Positions 1 through 10,726 of a stretch of DNA of 64,000 nucleotides are shown here, in pieces. How positions within the stretch are numbered: the first letter of the stretch is position 1; every line of letters begins with the position of its first letter. The stretch is from NCBI RefSeq assembly GCF_026153205.1, contig NZ_JAPFBW010000002.1:1-64000 (forward strand). Direction: 5' to 3'. The notes beneath the pieces were generated by a model. That model was given only the letters and a program-made list of their open reading frames with translations, made no database searches and had not been told where the DNA came from. Source of the DNA: Aquabacterium sp. A7-Y (lineage in GTDB: Bacteria > Pseudomonadota > Gammaproteobacteria > Burkholderiales > Burkholderiaceae_C). The translations under genes and the position numbers were made by a program.

Positions 1-990
1 ATGCGCGTGTTCTCCAAGGTCATCGACGAGGGCAGCTTCGCCGCTGCAGCCCGGGCCCTGGACCTGTCGGCCGCGGTGGTGACCCGGCTGGTGGCGGACC
101 TGGAGGCGCATCTCGGCGCCCGCCTGATCCAGCGCACCACCCGCAGGCTGGCGCTCACCGACATCGGCGAGACCTACCTCGAACGGGTGCGCCAGATCCT
201 CACCGAGGTGGAGGAGGCGGAGGCCCTGGCGAGCGCGGCGGTGGCCGAACCGAAGGGCCATCTGAGGGTGCTGGTGTCGGGCGCCTTCGCGGTCCACCAG
301 CTCGCCAAGCACTTGCCCAAGTTCCGCGACCAGTGCCCCAAGGTCACGGTGGACCTGACCGCGGGCGGGCCGGTGGAGGCGGCTGACGAGGCCTATGACG
401 TGTCCATCCTGATCGTCGGGCCGCGGCCGCTGACCGGCGACTTCGTCGCCCGCAAGCTGGCCCGCACCGAGGTGGTCGCCTGCGCCGCGCCGTCCTACCT
501 GGAGAAGCGCGGCCGGCCGCAACAGCCCACCGACCTGGCCGACCACGAATGCCTGATCGCCAACCTGCCCAGCGTGCCGCGCACCTGGCGCTTCGAGAGC
601 TGCCCCTTCGGGGCTGCCGCGACCGGCGGGGTCGAGGTCGAGCCGCGCGCGGCCCTGACCACCCACCATATCGACACGCTCTACGCGGCCGCGCTGGCGG
701 GGCTCGGCATCGTCGGCCTGCCGTCCTTCATGGTCGAGGACGCGCTGCTGGAACACGCGCTGGAGCGTGTGCTGCCGGAGTGGCGCATCATGAGCTACAC
801 GATCTACGCGGCCATGCCCAGCCGCAAGTACGTGCCGGCGCGCACGCGAGCCTTCATGGACTTCCTGATCAACACCTTCGGCGCCGAGGACCGCGACCCC
901 TGGCTGGCCGCGGCCGGCTGCGAGACCGGACCCTTCCGCGACCCGGCCGACCGTGAGGCCGGCACGGAACCGCTGGAGTGGGCGGCCTGA
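1..990 (+). CDS. LysR-family transcriptional regulator (5' end probably cut by window edge)
   Basis: This is a DNA-binding regulator of the LysR type. Residues 1-60 form the winged helix-turn-helix (VFSKVIDEGSFAAAARALDL, then the recognition helix around SAAVVTRLVADLEAHLG). Residues from about 85 to 295 form the periplasmic-binding-protein-like effector domain. The first codon visible is an ATG at base 1, but LysR proteins normally have 3-8 residues before MRVFSKV, so the true start probably lies outside the window. The target genes and effector cannot be deduced. It converges on amgK, with stop codons 11 bp apart. The C-terminal tail after about residue 295 is longer than usual and of low complexity. 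Confidence 0.93.
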   Translation: MRVFSKVIDEGSFAAAARALDLSAAVVTRLVADLEAHLGARLIQRTTRRLALTDIGETYLERVRQILTEVEEAEALASAAVAEPKGHLRVLVSGAFAVHQLAKHLPKFRDQCPKVTVDLTAGGPVEAADEAYDVSILIVGPRPLTGDFVARKLARTEVVACAAPSYLEKRGRPQQPTDLADHECLIANLPSVPRTWRFESCPFGAAATGGVEVEPRAALTTHHIDTLYAAALAGLGIVGLPSFMVEDALLEHALERVLPEWRIMSYTIYAAMPSRKYVPARTRAFMDFLINTFGAEDRDPWLAAAGCETGPFRDPADREAGTEPLEWAA

Positions 991-1000
991 GGGGCGCCGT

Positions 1001-2050
1001 TCAGAAGGTGTAGCCGGCCTCGCGCTGCTCGCCCGCCAGGCGCTCGAGCAGCTGGGCCAGCGGGGTGAGCACCCGGTAGCGCGCCGCCACGCGGTGTGCA
1101 TAGCGCCACACCATCGGCAGGTCCTTGAGGTAGCCGTCCTTGCCGTCCCGGTGGTAGAGGCGGCAGAAGATGCCGAGCACCTTGAGGTGGCGCTGCAGCC
1201 CCATCCATTCGAAGTCGCGCCAGAACTCGCCGAAGTCGTCGCTGACCGGAAGACCGGCCTTGCGCGCCTTCTGCCAGTAGCGCACCGCCCAGTCGATCTG
1301 CTGCTCCTCCTCCCACTCGATGTACGCGTCGCGCAGCAGCGAGGCGAGGTCGTAGGTGATGGGCCCCCAGACCGCGTCCTGGAAGTCGATCACGCCGGGA
1401 TTGCCGGGCGCGTTGCACACCATCAGGTTGCGCGAGTGGTAGTCGCGGTGCACCAGCACCGCCGGCTGGGCCAGCGTGGCCTTGAGGATGAGCTCGAACG
1501 ACTCGTGCAGCAGGCGGCGCTCGTCGTCGCTGAGTTCGACGCCGGCGTGGCGCACGATGTACCAGTCGGGGAAGAGTTGCAGCTCGCGCGTCAGCAGGGC
1601 GCGGTCATAGGGCGGTACCTCGGTCGCGGCGGCGATGGCCTGCATGCGCACCAGCGCGGTGGTCGCGTCGTCGTAGAGGTCGGGGGCGCTGCTTGCGTCC
1701 AGCCGGGCCAGGTAGGTGGTGGTGCCGAGGTCGGACAGCAGCATGAAGCCGTCGGCCTCGTTCCACTCGAGGATCTCGGGCGCGTTCAGCCCGGCCGTGC
1801 GCAGCATCCGGCCGACCTTGACGAAAGGCCGGCAGTCCTCGTGGCTGGGCGGTGCGTCCATGATGATGCGGCTGCCCTCGGCGCTGTCGACCCGGAAGTA
1901 GCGGCGGAAGCTGGCATCGGCGCTGGCGCTGCGCAGCGACGCCGGATCGATCCCGTGCCGGCTCAGGCTGACGAGCCAGCGCTCGAAGGCGGCGCGGCGC
2001 TGCTCGTCGGCCCAGTGGATCGCGGGGGGGATCGCTGCTTGAGAAGTCAT
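1001..2050 (-). CDS. amgK: AmgK-like N-acetylmuramate/N-acetylglucosamine kinase
   Basis: This 349-residue protein has the aminoglycoside-phosphotransferase fold. The catalytic loop LVHRDYHSRNLMV and the metal-binding VIDFQDAV are both visible. In proteobacteria that recycle peptidoglycan through MurU, this family phosphorylates the anomeric carbon of MurNAc (and GlcNAc) and so bypasses MurA. A position divergent from lptD is typical of AmgK in Pseudomonas and Burkholderiales. Its usual partner murU is not in the window, so the specific assignment rests on sequence and on the lptD neighbourhood. The ATG at 2050 is the only sensible start, since residue 20 onward already matches the fold. Confidence 0.85.
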   Translation of the reverse strand: MTSQAAIPPAIHWADEQRRAAFERWLVSLSRHGIDPASLRSASADASFRRYFRVDSAEGSRIIMDAPPSHEDCRPFVKVGRMLRTAGLNAPEILEWNEADGFMLLSDLGTTTYLARLDASSAPDLYDDATTALVRMQAIAAATEVPPYDRALLTRELQLFPDWYIVRHAGVELSDDERRLLHESFELILKATLAQPAVLVHRDYHSRNLMVCNAPGNPGVIDFQDAVWGPITYDLASLLRDAYIEWEEEQQIDWAVRYWQKARKAGLPVSDDFGEFWRDFEWMGLQRHLKVLGIFCRLYHRDGKDGYLKDLPMVWRYAHRVAARYRVLTPLAQLLERLAGEQREAGYTF

Positions 2051-2204
2051 GGCGAGGAAGCGAGAAGGTCAGGTGCGCCGCCGCTGTTGCCGGGCGCGCG
2101 GAGCACCCGGTCACGGCGGATTTGCGCCATACGAAGCCGGACGAAGAGGCTGTGGCGGCCCGGCAAAAGGGCCGCGCGATGGCTGCTGCGAAGGCTCATG
2201 GAAT

Positions 2205-2215
2205 AATCGATTCTA
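2205..2215 (-). promoter_or_regulatory. Candidate -10 element for amgK in the amgK/lptD divergent region
   Basis: On the minus strand TAGAAT (2215-2210) matches five of six bases of the sigma70 -10 box. It overlaps an AATCGATT palindrome (2205-2212) in an otherwise very GC-rich spacer. No convincing -35 box is seen. It is about 160 bp upstream of amgK, so it would give a long leader. It could equally belong to an lptD control region. Confidence 0.35.
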
Positions 2216-2282
2216 CAAACCGCCCGGCCAGGGGCATCGTGCAGGAGGGCCCAGCCGCGGTGATCCTTCACAGCCCCGCTGT

Positions 2283-4574
2283 GTGTCCACCGCCTTCAGC
2301 CGCCCGACTGTTTTGCATCGCCAGCCTCCCGTCACGCCTGTCCCTCGCCTGCGACCCGTGGCCGCAGCCTGCTTGCTCGCCGCATGGTGCAGCGTCCAGG
2401 CGCAGCAGGCCGCGCCCGCCCCGAGCGACGAAAATCAACTGCCCGTCACCGTGGAGGCCCGCGAGCTGCGTGGCCGTCCCGACATCGACGCCATCGCCGA
2501 AGGCGACGTCGAGCTCAAGCGCGGGCCGACCACCATCCGTGCCGACCGCCTCGAGTACGACATCCCGAAGGGCATCGCCAAGGCGCGCGGCAACGTCAAG
2601 ATCACCCGCGACGGCAATGTCTTCAGCGGCCCGGAGCTGCAGCTGCAGATCCAGCGCTACGAAGGCTTTTTTATCAACCCCAGCTATTTTTTCGCCGTGA
2701 CGCAGGCCGGCGGGCAGGCTGAGCGCATTGACTTCCTGGGCCAGCAACGGGTTTCGGCGACCGCCGCCACCTACTCCAGCTGCACCCCCGACGACCAGGG
2801 CGACTACGCCTGGATGCTCAAGGGGCGGCACGTCCATCTGGACTTCGAGAACGACGTCGGCACTGCCGAGGGCGGGGTGCTGACCTTCTACGGCGTGCCC
2901 ATCCTGGGCGCGCCCTACCTGAGCTTTCCGCTGTCGGACAAGCGCAAGTCGGGCTGGCTGCCGCCCACGCCGGGCTTCGACAGCAAAAGCGGCTTCGAGT
3001 TCGCGGTCCCCTACTACTGGAACATCGCGCCCAACTTCGACATGACGCTGGCGCCCGGCATCATGACCAAGCGCGGTGCCACCCTGGGCGCTCAGGCGCG
3101 CTACCTGCAGCCCGACTACGAGGGCGAGCTCAACCTTCACCTGCTGCCGCAAGACCGCGTCTGGGGCGGCTCGCGCAGCCTGGTGCACTTCCTGCATGAC
3201 GGCCGGCTGCCCTTCGAGGGCCGCTACGGGGTGGACGTCAACCGCGTGTCCGACGACGACTACTGGGAAGATCTGGAGCGCAACATCCCCGGCCTGACGC
3301 GCCGGCTGCTGCCGGGCAACGCGCATGCGAGCTGGTGGCTGCAGGACTGGAACCTTTATACGCGGGTGCAACGCTGGCAGGTGTTGCAGGACCCGGCCTC
3401 GCCGATCGAGGCGCCCTATTCCCGCGAGCCGCAGGTGGGCGTGAGGCGCGGTCTGGACCTGGGCGGCGGCTTCAGCGCCTCGGTCGAGACCGAGATCAAT
3501 CGCTTCGCGCTCTACGACCGTGCCAGCGCTGCCGACGACCGGCCCGACGCCACCCGCGTGCATGCCCTGGCCAGCCTGAGCTGGTCGGTGGTCGACACGC
3601 CGGGCTGGTATTTGCGGCCGCGGCTGTCGCTCAATGCAGCCAGCTACAGCATCGACGCAACCCGCAGCGAGGGCCGGCGCTCCGAAGCGCGTGCCATCCC
3701 GACCTTCAGCATCGACAACGGCTGGATCTTCGAGCGCCAGGCCGAGTGGTTCGGGCGGCGCTACCTGCAGACCTTCGAGCCCCGGCTGCTGTACGTCAAC
3801 ACACCCTATCGCGACCAGAGCGACATCCCGGTGTTCGACTCCGCAGCGAAGGACTTCAACCTCACCTCGCTGTTCACCGACAACCCGTTCTCGGGGGTGG
3901 ACCGTGTCGCCGACGCCCATCATCTGACCCTGGGTGCCTACACGCGCTTTTTCGACGAGGCCAGCGGTGCCGAGGCGTTGCGCCTGGGCCTGGCGCAGCG
4001 CTACCTGCTCCGCGAGCAGCGCATCACGCCCGAGGGCGAGCCCTTCGAGGAGCGCTTCAGCGACGTGATGTTGACCGGCTCCACGGGCGTGATCCCCAAC
4101 TGGTGGCTCAGCGCTTCGACCCAGTACAACCCGGATATCCGCCGCACCGTGCGCTCCACGGTCGGCGTGCGGTTCTCGCCCGGGAACTTCCGCACCCTCG
4201 GGGCGAACTACACCTTCACGCGCGGCTCCAGCGAGCAGATCGACCTCGGTTGGCAGTGGCCGCTCTACCGCGGCAAGCCCTCGCAAAGCGCGAGCGGCTC
4301 GGGCTGCACCGCATCGCTCTACACGGTCGGGCGGGCCAACTACAGCATGCGCGAGCGGCGCCTGACCGAATCCCTGATGGGCTTCGAGTACGACGCCGGC
4401 TGCTGGATCGGCCGCCTGGCGGTCGAACGAAACTCGATCAGCCGCAGCGAGGGCACCACCCGCCTGATGTTCCAGCTCGAATTCGTCGGTCTGTCCCGGC
4501 TCGGTTTCGGCGCCAATCCGCTGCGGGTCTGGCAGGACAATATCCCGGGCTACCAACCGCTGCGCGACGAATAA
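2283..4574 (+). CDS. lptD: LPS-assembly protein LptD (outer-membrane translocon)
   Basis: LptD inserts lipopolysaccharide into the outer leaflet together with LptE, which lies at 21906-22415. A signal peptide (PVAAACLLAAWCSVQA, cleaved before QQ) is followed by an OstA/LptA-like jellyroll (DIDAIAEGDVELKRG onward) and a C-terminal beta-barrel reaching the stop. The open frame runs upstream to 2049, but the sequence before 2283 does not look coded. No ATG precedes the signal peptide closely, so the start is probably GTG 2283 (763 residues) or TTG 2313. Neither has a clear Shine-Dalgarno site. surA follows after 24 bp, the classical lptD-surA arrangement of an outer-membrane barrel with its periplasmic chaperone. 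Confidence 0.95.
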   Translation: MSTAFSRPTVLHRQPPVTPVPRLRPVAAACLLAAWCSVQAQQAAPAPSDENQLPVTVEARELRGRPDIDAIAEGDVELKRGPTTIRADRLEYDIPKGIAKARGNVKITRDGNVFSGPELQLQIQRYEGFFINPSYFFAVTQAGGQAERIDFLGQQRVSATAATYSSCTPDDQGDYAWMLKGRHVHLDFENDVGTAEGGVLTFYGVPILGAPYLSFPLSDKRKSGWLPPTPGFDSKSGFEFAVPYYWNIAPNFDMTLAPGIMTKRGATLGAQARYLQPDYEGELNLHLLPQDRVWGGSRSLVHFLHDGRLPFEGRYGVDVNRVSDDDYWEDLERNIPGLTRRLLPGNAHASWWLQDWNLYTRVQRWQVLQDPASPIEAPYSREPQVGVRRGLDLGGGFSASVETEINRFALYDRASAADDRPDATRVHALASLSWSVVDTPGWYLRPRLSLNAASYSIDATRSEGRRSEARAIPTFSIDNGWIFERQAEWFGRRYLQTFEPRLLYVNTPYRDQSDIPVFDSAAKDFNLTSLFTDNPFSGVDRVADAHHLTLGAYTRFFDEASGAEALRLGLAQRYLLREQRITPEGEPFEERFSDVMLTGSTGVIPNWWLSASTQYNPDIRRTVRSTVGVRFSPGNFRTLGANYTFTRGSSEQIDLGWQWPLYRGKPSQSASGSGCTASLYTVGRANYSMRERRLTESLMGFEYDAGCWIGRLAVERNSISRSEGTTRLMFQLEFVGLSRLGFGANPLRVWQDNIPGYQPLRDE

Positions 4575-4598
4575 ACGCAGCCGAACCCTACACGACGT

Positions 4599-5933
4599 AT
4601 GACCCCATCCTTTTCCTTGCTGCGCAGCCTGCGACGCCGCGTCGCGGCCGCTGCCGCGGCCTTCCTGCTGGCGCCGGGCCTTGCGCTGCCGCAGAGCGGC
4701 TCCGCGGCCCGCGGCGGCGATTTCATCGTGGCCGTGGTGAACCAGGAGCTGGTCACCAACAACGATGTGCAGCAGCGCCTGGCGCGCATCGAGCAGGACG
4801 CGGCCCGCAACGGCGCCCGCCTGCCGCCGCGCGAGCAGCTGCGCCAGCAGGTGCTGGACGCCCTGATCGACGACCGTGCGCAGCTCTCGCACGCCCGCAA
4901 CATCGGCCTGCGCATCGATGAGGCCGAGATCGACCGTGCGGTCGGCAACGTGGCGGCGCAGAACCAGCTCTCGCTGCCGCAGCTGCGCGAGCGCCTGCGC
5001 AACCAGGGCATCGACTTCGCGCGCTTCCGAAACAACGTGCGCGACGAGCTGATGCTCAGCCGCCTGCGCGAGCGTGAGGTGCAGGCCCGCATCCGGGTCA
5101 GCGACGCCGACATCCAGAAGTTCCTCAACGAACTGCGCGGCGAGGCTGCCGGCGCCGCCGAATACAACATCGCCCAGGTGCTGGTCGCGGTGCCCGAGGG
5201 CGCCACGCCCCAGCAGGACGCCGAACGCCGCGCGCGGGCCGAGGACGTGCTCGCGCGGGCCAAGGCCGGCACCGCTTTTGCGGAGCTGGTGCGTGACTAC
5301 TCCGATGGTCCCAACAAGGACCAGGGCGGCCAGCTCGGCATGCGCTCGGCCGACCGCCTGCCCGACCTCTTCGTGCAGGCGGTCAGCGACCTCAAGGCCG
5401 GCGAGCTGGTGAGCCAGCCGGTGCGCTCGGGCGCCGGCTACCACGTGCTCAAGCTCATCGAGCGCAAGGACAGCCGCGGCCTGGCCATCACGCAGACGCG
5501 CTCGCGTCACATCCTGCTGCGCGTTTCACCTCAGCTGACGCAGCAGACCGCCCTGCGTCGCCTGGCCGACTACAAACGCCAGGTCGAAAGTGGCCAGGCC
5601 GGCTTCGCCCAGCTGGCGCGCGAGTTCTCGGAGGACGGCAGCGCCTCGCAGGGCGGCGATCTGGGCTGGGCCAATCCCGGCCAGTTCGTGCCCGAGTTCG
5701 AGCAGGTGCTCAACCAGCTCGCCGTCGGCAAGCTGTCCGAGCCCTTCATGTCGCGCTTCGGCGCCCACCTGGTCCAGCTCACCGAACGCCGCGAGGCGCA
5801 GCTCGACGCCCGCCAGCAGCGCGAACTCGCGACCAACGCGCTGCGCGAGCAGAAGTTCGACAGCGCCTACGCCGAGTGGGCGCGCGAGATCCGCAACCAG
5901 GCCTATATCGAGATGCGCGAGGCGCCGCAGTGA
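4599..5933 (+). CDS. surA: SurA periplasmic chaperone / peptidyl-prolyl isomerase
   Basis: SurA escorts unfolded outer-membrane proteins to the BAM complex. The 444-residue product has a signal peptide ([19 protein letters not shown]), an N-terminal chaperone module ([17 protein letters not shown]) and two parvulin domains. The first starts near [16 protein letters not shown] and the second near [16 protein letters not shown]-terminal helix completes the fold. Length and domain order match E. coli SurA. It sits between lptD and rsmA. pdxA, often found between surA and rsmA, is absent here. Confidence 0.96.
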   Translation: MTPSFSLLRSLRRRVAAAAAAFLLAPGLALPQSGSAARGGDFIVAVVNQELVTNNDVQQRLARIEQDAARNGARLPPREQLRQQVLDALIDDRAQLSHARNIGLRIDEAEIDRAVGNVAAQNQLSLPQLRERLRNQGIDFARFRNNVRDELMLSRLREREVQARIRVSDADIQKFLNELRGEAAGAAEYNIAQVLVAVPEGATPQQDAERRARAEDVLARAKAGTAFAELVRDYSDGPNKDQGGQLGMRSADRLPDLFVQAVSDLKAGELVSQPVRSGAGYHVLKLIERKDSRGLAITQTRSRHILLRVSPQLTQQTALRRLADYKRQVESGQAGFAQLAREFSEDGSASQGGDLGWANPGQFVPEFEQVLNQLAVGKLSEPFMSRFGAHLVQLTERREAQLDARQQRELATNALREQKFDSAYAEWAREIRNQAYIEMREAPQ

Positions 5934-5943
5934 GCGCCCGACC

Positions 5944-6714
5944 ATGAAACACGTCGCCCGCAAGCGTTTCGGTCAGCACTTCCTGACCGACACCTCGGTG
6001 CTCGACGGCATCGTCAAGGCCATCGATCCGCGGCCCGGCGACACCTTGGTAGAGATCGGCCCCGGCCTGGGCGCGCTCACCGACCCGCTGCTGGAGCGCT
6101 GCGAGCGCCTGACGGTGATCGAGCTCGACCGCGACCTCGCGGCGCGGCTGCGCAAGCGCCCCGAACTGACGGTGGTCGAGTCTGACGTGCTCAAGGTGGA
6201 CTTCCGGGCGCTGGCCGCGCAACTGGGCGCCATCCGGCTGCGGGTGGTCGGCAACCTGCCCTACAACATCTCCTCGCCGATCGCCTTCCACCTGCTCGAG
6301 CAGGTCGACATCATCGAGGACCAGCATTTCATGCTGCAGAAGGAAGTGGTCGACCGCATGGCCGCGGGGCCCGGCCACAAGGACTACGGCCGGCTCAGCG
6401 TGATGCTGCAATGGCGCTACGACGTCGAGTCGCTGTTCGAGGTGCCGCCGGAGGCCTTCGAGCCGCCGCCGCGGGTTGACTCCGCGGTGGTCAGGCTGAC
6501 GCCGCGGCCGGTGCCGCCGGTGCTCGACCGGGCTCGCCTGGGCGAGCTGGTGGCGGTGGCCTTCTCGCAACGCCGCAAGCTGCTGCGGCACAGCCTGGGA
6601 CGCTGGCTGGAGCAGCAAGGCTACCGAGGCGGGTTCGATCTCCAGCGGCGTGCCGAGGAAGTGCCGGTGGCCGAATACGTGGCGCTGGCCCAGCAGGTCG
6701 CTGCGGCGCCCTGA
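5944..6714 (+). CDS. rsmA: RsmA (KsgA) 16S rRNA adenine dimethyltransferase
   Basis: RsmA dimethylates two adjacent adenines in the 3'-terminal helix of 16S rRNA late in 30S assembly. The N-terminus [11 protein letters not shown], the SAM-binding [11 protein letters not shown] and the catalytic GNLPYNIS motif are all present. The open frame begins at 5590 inside surA. The start at ATG 5944 was chosen because [14 protein letters not shown] is the family N-terminus, and it gives 256 residues. It follows surA by 10 bp and ends at the terminator at 6733-6778. Confidence 0.96.
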   Translation: MKHVARKRFGQHFLTDTSVLDGIVKAIDPRPGDTLVEIGPGLGALTDPLLERCERLTVIELDRDLAARLRKRPELTVVESDVLKVDFRALAAQLGAIRLRVVGNLPYNISSPIAFHLLEQVDIIEDQHFMLQKEVVDRMAAGPGHKDYGRLSVMLQWRYDVESLFEVPPEAFEPPPRVDSAVVRLTPRPVPPVLDRARLGELVAVAFSQRRKLLRHSLGRWLEQQGYRGGFDLQRRAEEVPVAEYVALAQQVAAAP

Positions 6715-6732
6715 GCGCGGCGCGCGGGCAGC

Positions 6733-6778
6733 AAAAAGCGGCCTGCGGGCCGCTTTTGCTGCCCGCAGGCCGCTTTTT
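6733..6778. terminator. Strong bidirectional intrinsic terminator with two alternative hairpins
   Basis: An 18-bp perfect inverted repeat (6733-6750 against 6761-6778) with a 10-base loop starts with five A and ends with five T, so it can terminate transcription on both strands. A second hairpin, GCGGCC pairing across TGC with GGCCGC (extended outward with one bulged A), uses overlapping bases and excludes the first. It closes the lptD-surA-rsmA operon and would also stop anything coming leftward from the barstar gene. Confidence 0.85.
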
Positions 6779-6953
6779 CAATGCCGGACCGGAGCCCCTG
6801 GCGCCTCAGGCCGCCGCCAGCCAGCAGGCGGTGTCGAAGGCGCTGCTCATCAGCGGCATGTTGGTGCCGAAGGCCGGGTTGGCACCGGTCTTGGACGGTT
6901 TGCTCGCGGCCGGCTTGGCGGCGGCGATTTCGCTGTTTTGGGCCACTTCGTTG
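6779..6953. other. Spacer between rsmA terminator and barstar gene, with a possible 3' coding remnant
   Basis: No complete gene is visible. On the minus strand an open frame ending with TGA at 6806-6808 reads about 45 codons of plausible protein (Lys/Ala/Pro-rich, ending SSAFDTACWLAAA) before running into low-quality sequence and the inverted repeat at 6954-6988. It has no start codon or ribosome site, so it may be the tail of a decayed gene. I do not recognise the protein. Confidence 0.25.
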
Positions 6954-6988
6954 GCCCGCTCCCATGACCCGATTTCCTGGGAGCGGGC
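6954..6988. repeat. Perfect 11-bp inverted repeat at the barstar stop codon
   Basis: GCCCGCTCCCA (6954-6964) is complementary to TGGGAGCGGGC (6978-6988), with a 13-base loop. The repeat touches the barstar stop codon (6988-6990). No T-run follows on either strand, so it is either a Rho-type or mRNA-stabilising hairpin or a REP-like element. I found no second full copy by eye. Confidence 0.5.
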
Positions 6989-7413
6989 TACAGAAAAGAA
7001 TAAAAACACCTGAATGGTATTTTTCGGTCTGCCCAGTAGTCGGCCGCATCGCGGAAGACATCGAGCAGCTGCTCGCGGGCTTCGCGGTCGAAGCGGGGGT
7101 TGTCGGGGATCTGCTCCAGCACGACGATGAAGCCCGGCTGGGGACCGGCCTTGTGCACCAGGTCGGTCATGCAATCGTAGAGCGCGTCGAAGTTCTTGCC
7201 GAAGTGGGCCGGGAACAGAAAGGCCTCGGCGATGCCTTCGAGCACCTCCTGCTTGGTCTGGGCGTTGCCCAGGTTGGCGTACAGGAAGTGCTGACCGGTG
7301 TCTTGCGCGGTCTGCAACAGGTCTTCCACGCGAAAGGCGCGGATCGACTGGACGATGTTCGGACGGACGGTCTGCAAAAGCATGGTCACGATCCCCTCTT
7401 TAGTACGATTCAT
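6988..7413 (-). CDS. Barstar-family ribonuclease inhibitor
   Basis: This 141-residue cytoplasmic protein is the likely inhibitor of the RNase encoded just upstream. FGKNFDALYDCMTDL aligns with the barnase-binding helix of barstar and keeps both acidic residues (Asp of NFDAL and Asp of YDCM) that contact the RNase active site. The fold core is preceded by about 35 extra residues. The ATG at 7413 overlaps the RNase stop in an ATGA, so translation is probably coupled. A later ATG (MLLQTVRPN) is an alternative start. There is no signal peptide, as expected for an inhibitor that protects the producer's cytoplasm. Confidence 0.88.
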   Translation of the reverse strand: MNRTKEGIVTMLLQTVRPNIVQSIRAFRVEDLLQTAQDTGQHFLYANLGNAQTKQEVLEGIAEAFLFPAHFGKNFDALYDCMTDLVHKAGPQPGFIVVLEQIPDNPRFDREAREQLLDVFRDAADYWADRKIPFRCFYSFL

Positions 7414-7844
7414 TCGACGATCCGGCGAAAGCTCGCGTAATGGTCGTCGCTGTAATAGCAGGCCTCAGGGAGGGTGGGCTGGTGGCCTCCGCACACGATG
7501 CGCCGCGCGCCGCGATGGCGCACACGGGGCGTCTTGACCGTGTACTCACGGTAGAAGCCACGTGTTTTCGCGGGCAGCAAGCGCTCGCGGTTGTAGAACA
7601 CCGTCCCGTCCTTGTCGTAGGGGAAGGGACCTCCCTCACGAATCAGACGATGGGTGTCCTGGGCCTGCCGCGGCAACTGGGCCAGTTCGACAACGCCGAC
7701 ACCCGACTGGTTCCCCGAAGTCGCGCCTCTTGTTGCGTCTCGCGCCGTCGAGAGGCCGGGGGGCAGGGTCAGCAACACCGCGGTGAAAGTGACGCTCAAA
7801 ATGCGGAGCGACTGCCACCGAAGTGACCGAGCAGCGGATGCCAC
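7410..7844 (-). CDS. Secreted guanyl-specific ribonuclease (RNase Sa/N1 family)
   Basis: This microbial RNase cleaves RNA 3' of guanosine. PFPYDKDGTVFYNRE, FYREYTV, GARRIV and DDHYASF align with Streptomyces RNase Sa. Counted from the GTG start, they give the catalytic triad E100, R115 and H135, equivalent to E54/R69/H85 of RNase Sa. I chose GTG 7844 because a good ribosome site (AGGGA, 8 bases away) precedes it. It also gives a clean Sec signal peptide (basic start, then ILSVTFTAVLLTL, cleaved near LSTA). The open frame continues to an ATG at 7901, which would add 19 unlikely residues. The barstar gene follows with a 4-bp overlap, so toxin and inhibitor are made together. Confidence 0.88.
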   Translation of the reverse strand: MASAARSLRWQSLRILSVTFTAVLLTLPPGLSTARDATRGATSGNQSGVGVVELAQLPRQAQDTHRLIREGGPFPYDKDGTVFYNRERLLPAKTRGFYREYTVKTPRVRHRGARRIVCGGHQPTLPEACYYSDDHYASFRRIVE

Positions 7845-8106
7845 GGGGTTTTCCCTGAAAACTGAAGCCGCGATGGTACTGGTTTGGCGGAAAAACCACA
7901 AGCCGCTGCTACATATTTCAGCAGAGATGCAGGGCCTTGAGACCCTTCGATGTGTGCAGTCACTCGCGATGCGAGCGCTGCCGGGTCTGGTCGTCGGGCC
8001 CCCGACGGGCTCCGCCTGAATCAGGGAGTCAGGCCGAGAGCGGCACCATCAAGGCGCCGCCCCTGTGAACTACTGCAGATGTCGGCCGGCGCTCCGACAC
8101 AGGGAT

Positions 8107-10401
<2,295 letters not shown>

Positions 10402-10726
10402 CACTGTCCTTCGTGATTGATGCGATGGGCGTCCGTCTTGAACGAGGCTGCACGAGCCGACAGCAGATCGACAGCTGCCGTCCACCAGCGCGTCTCGGGC
10501 GGGGGAACGATTGTAGGAGCCGGCCGGCGCCCTGCGTTACGGTTTGATCGCCTTGCGGCATCGGTCCATGTGCGACGCGCATGACGCTCTCATGCCCGCG
10601 TCGCGCCAAGTGTGGCAAAGCGCACGGCCTCCGGGCATGCGCAATTGTGCGTATGCAAAAGACGTGCGGGCTTCGCAATAGTGGCAGGCGGCGGCCGCAG
10701 TGCCGGCGTGCCGCGAGAGACAATGC
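10402..10726. promoter_or_regulatory. Divergent control region between maeB and the two-component pair
   Basis: This 325-bp stretch has no gene. On the minus strand TACAAT (10515-10510) is a candidate maeB -10 box, which would give a leader of about 100 bases. A 22-bp near-palindrome lies at 10635-10656, annotated separately. GAGAG at 10714-10718 is the ribosome site of the kinase gene. No clear -35 boxes are seen on either strand. Confidence 0.45.
10635..10656. promoter_or_regulatory. Candidate operator palindrome
   Basis: Nine-base arms GCATGCGCA and TGCGTATGC are complementary at eight of nine positions and flank the four-base centre ATTG. The site stands about 70 bp upstream of the sensor-kinase gene in an otherwise unstructured spacer. 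A FixJ-type dimer such as the regulator at 12831-13487 is a plausible binder. That is inference. Confidence 0.4.

Noticed and set aside
2268-5510. Long minus-strand open frame (over 1000 codons) opposite lptD and surA
   Set aside because: It is a GC-rich mirror frame with His/Arg/Gly-heavy composition and no domain. lptD and surA on the plus strand are unambiguous. The same applies to other long antisense frames opposite maeB, leuS, glnE and yhdP.
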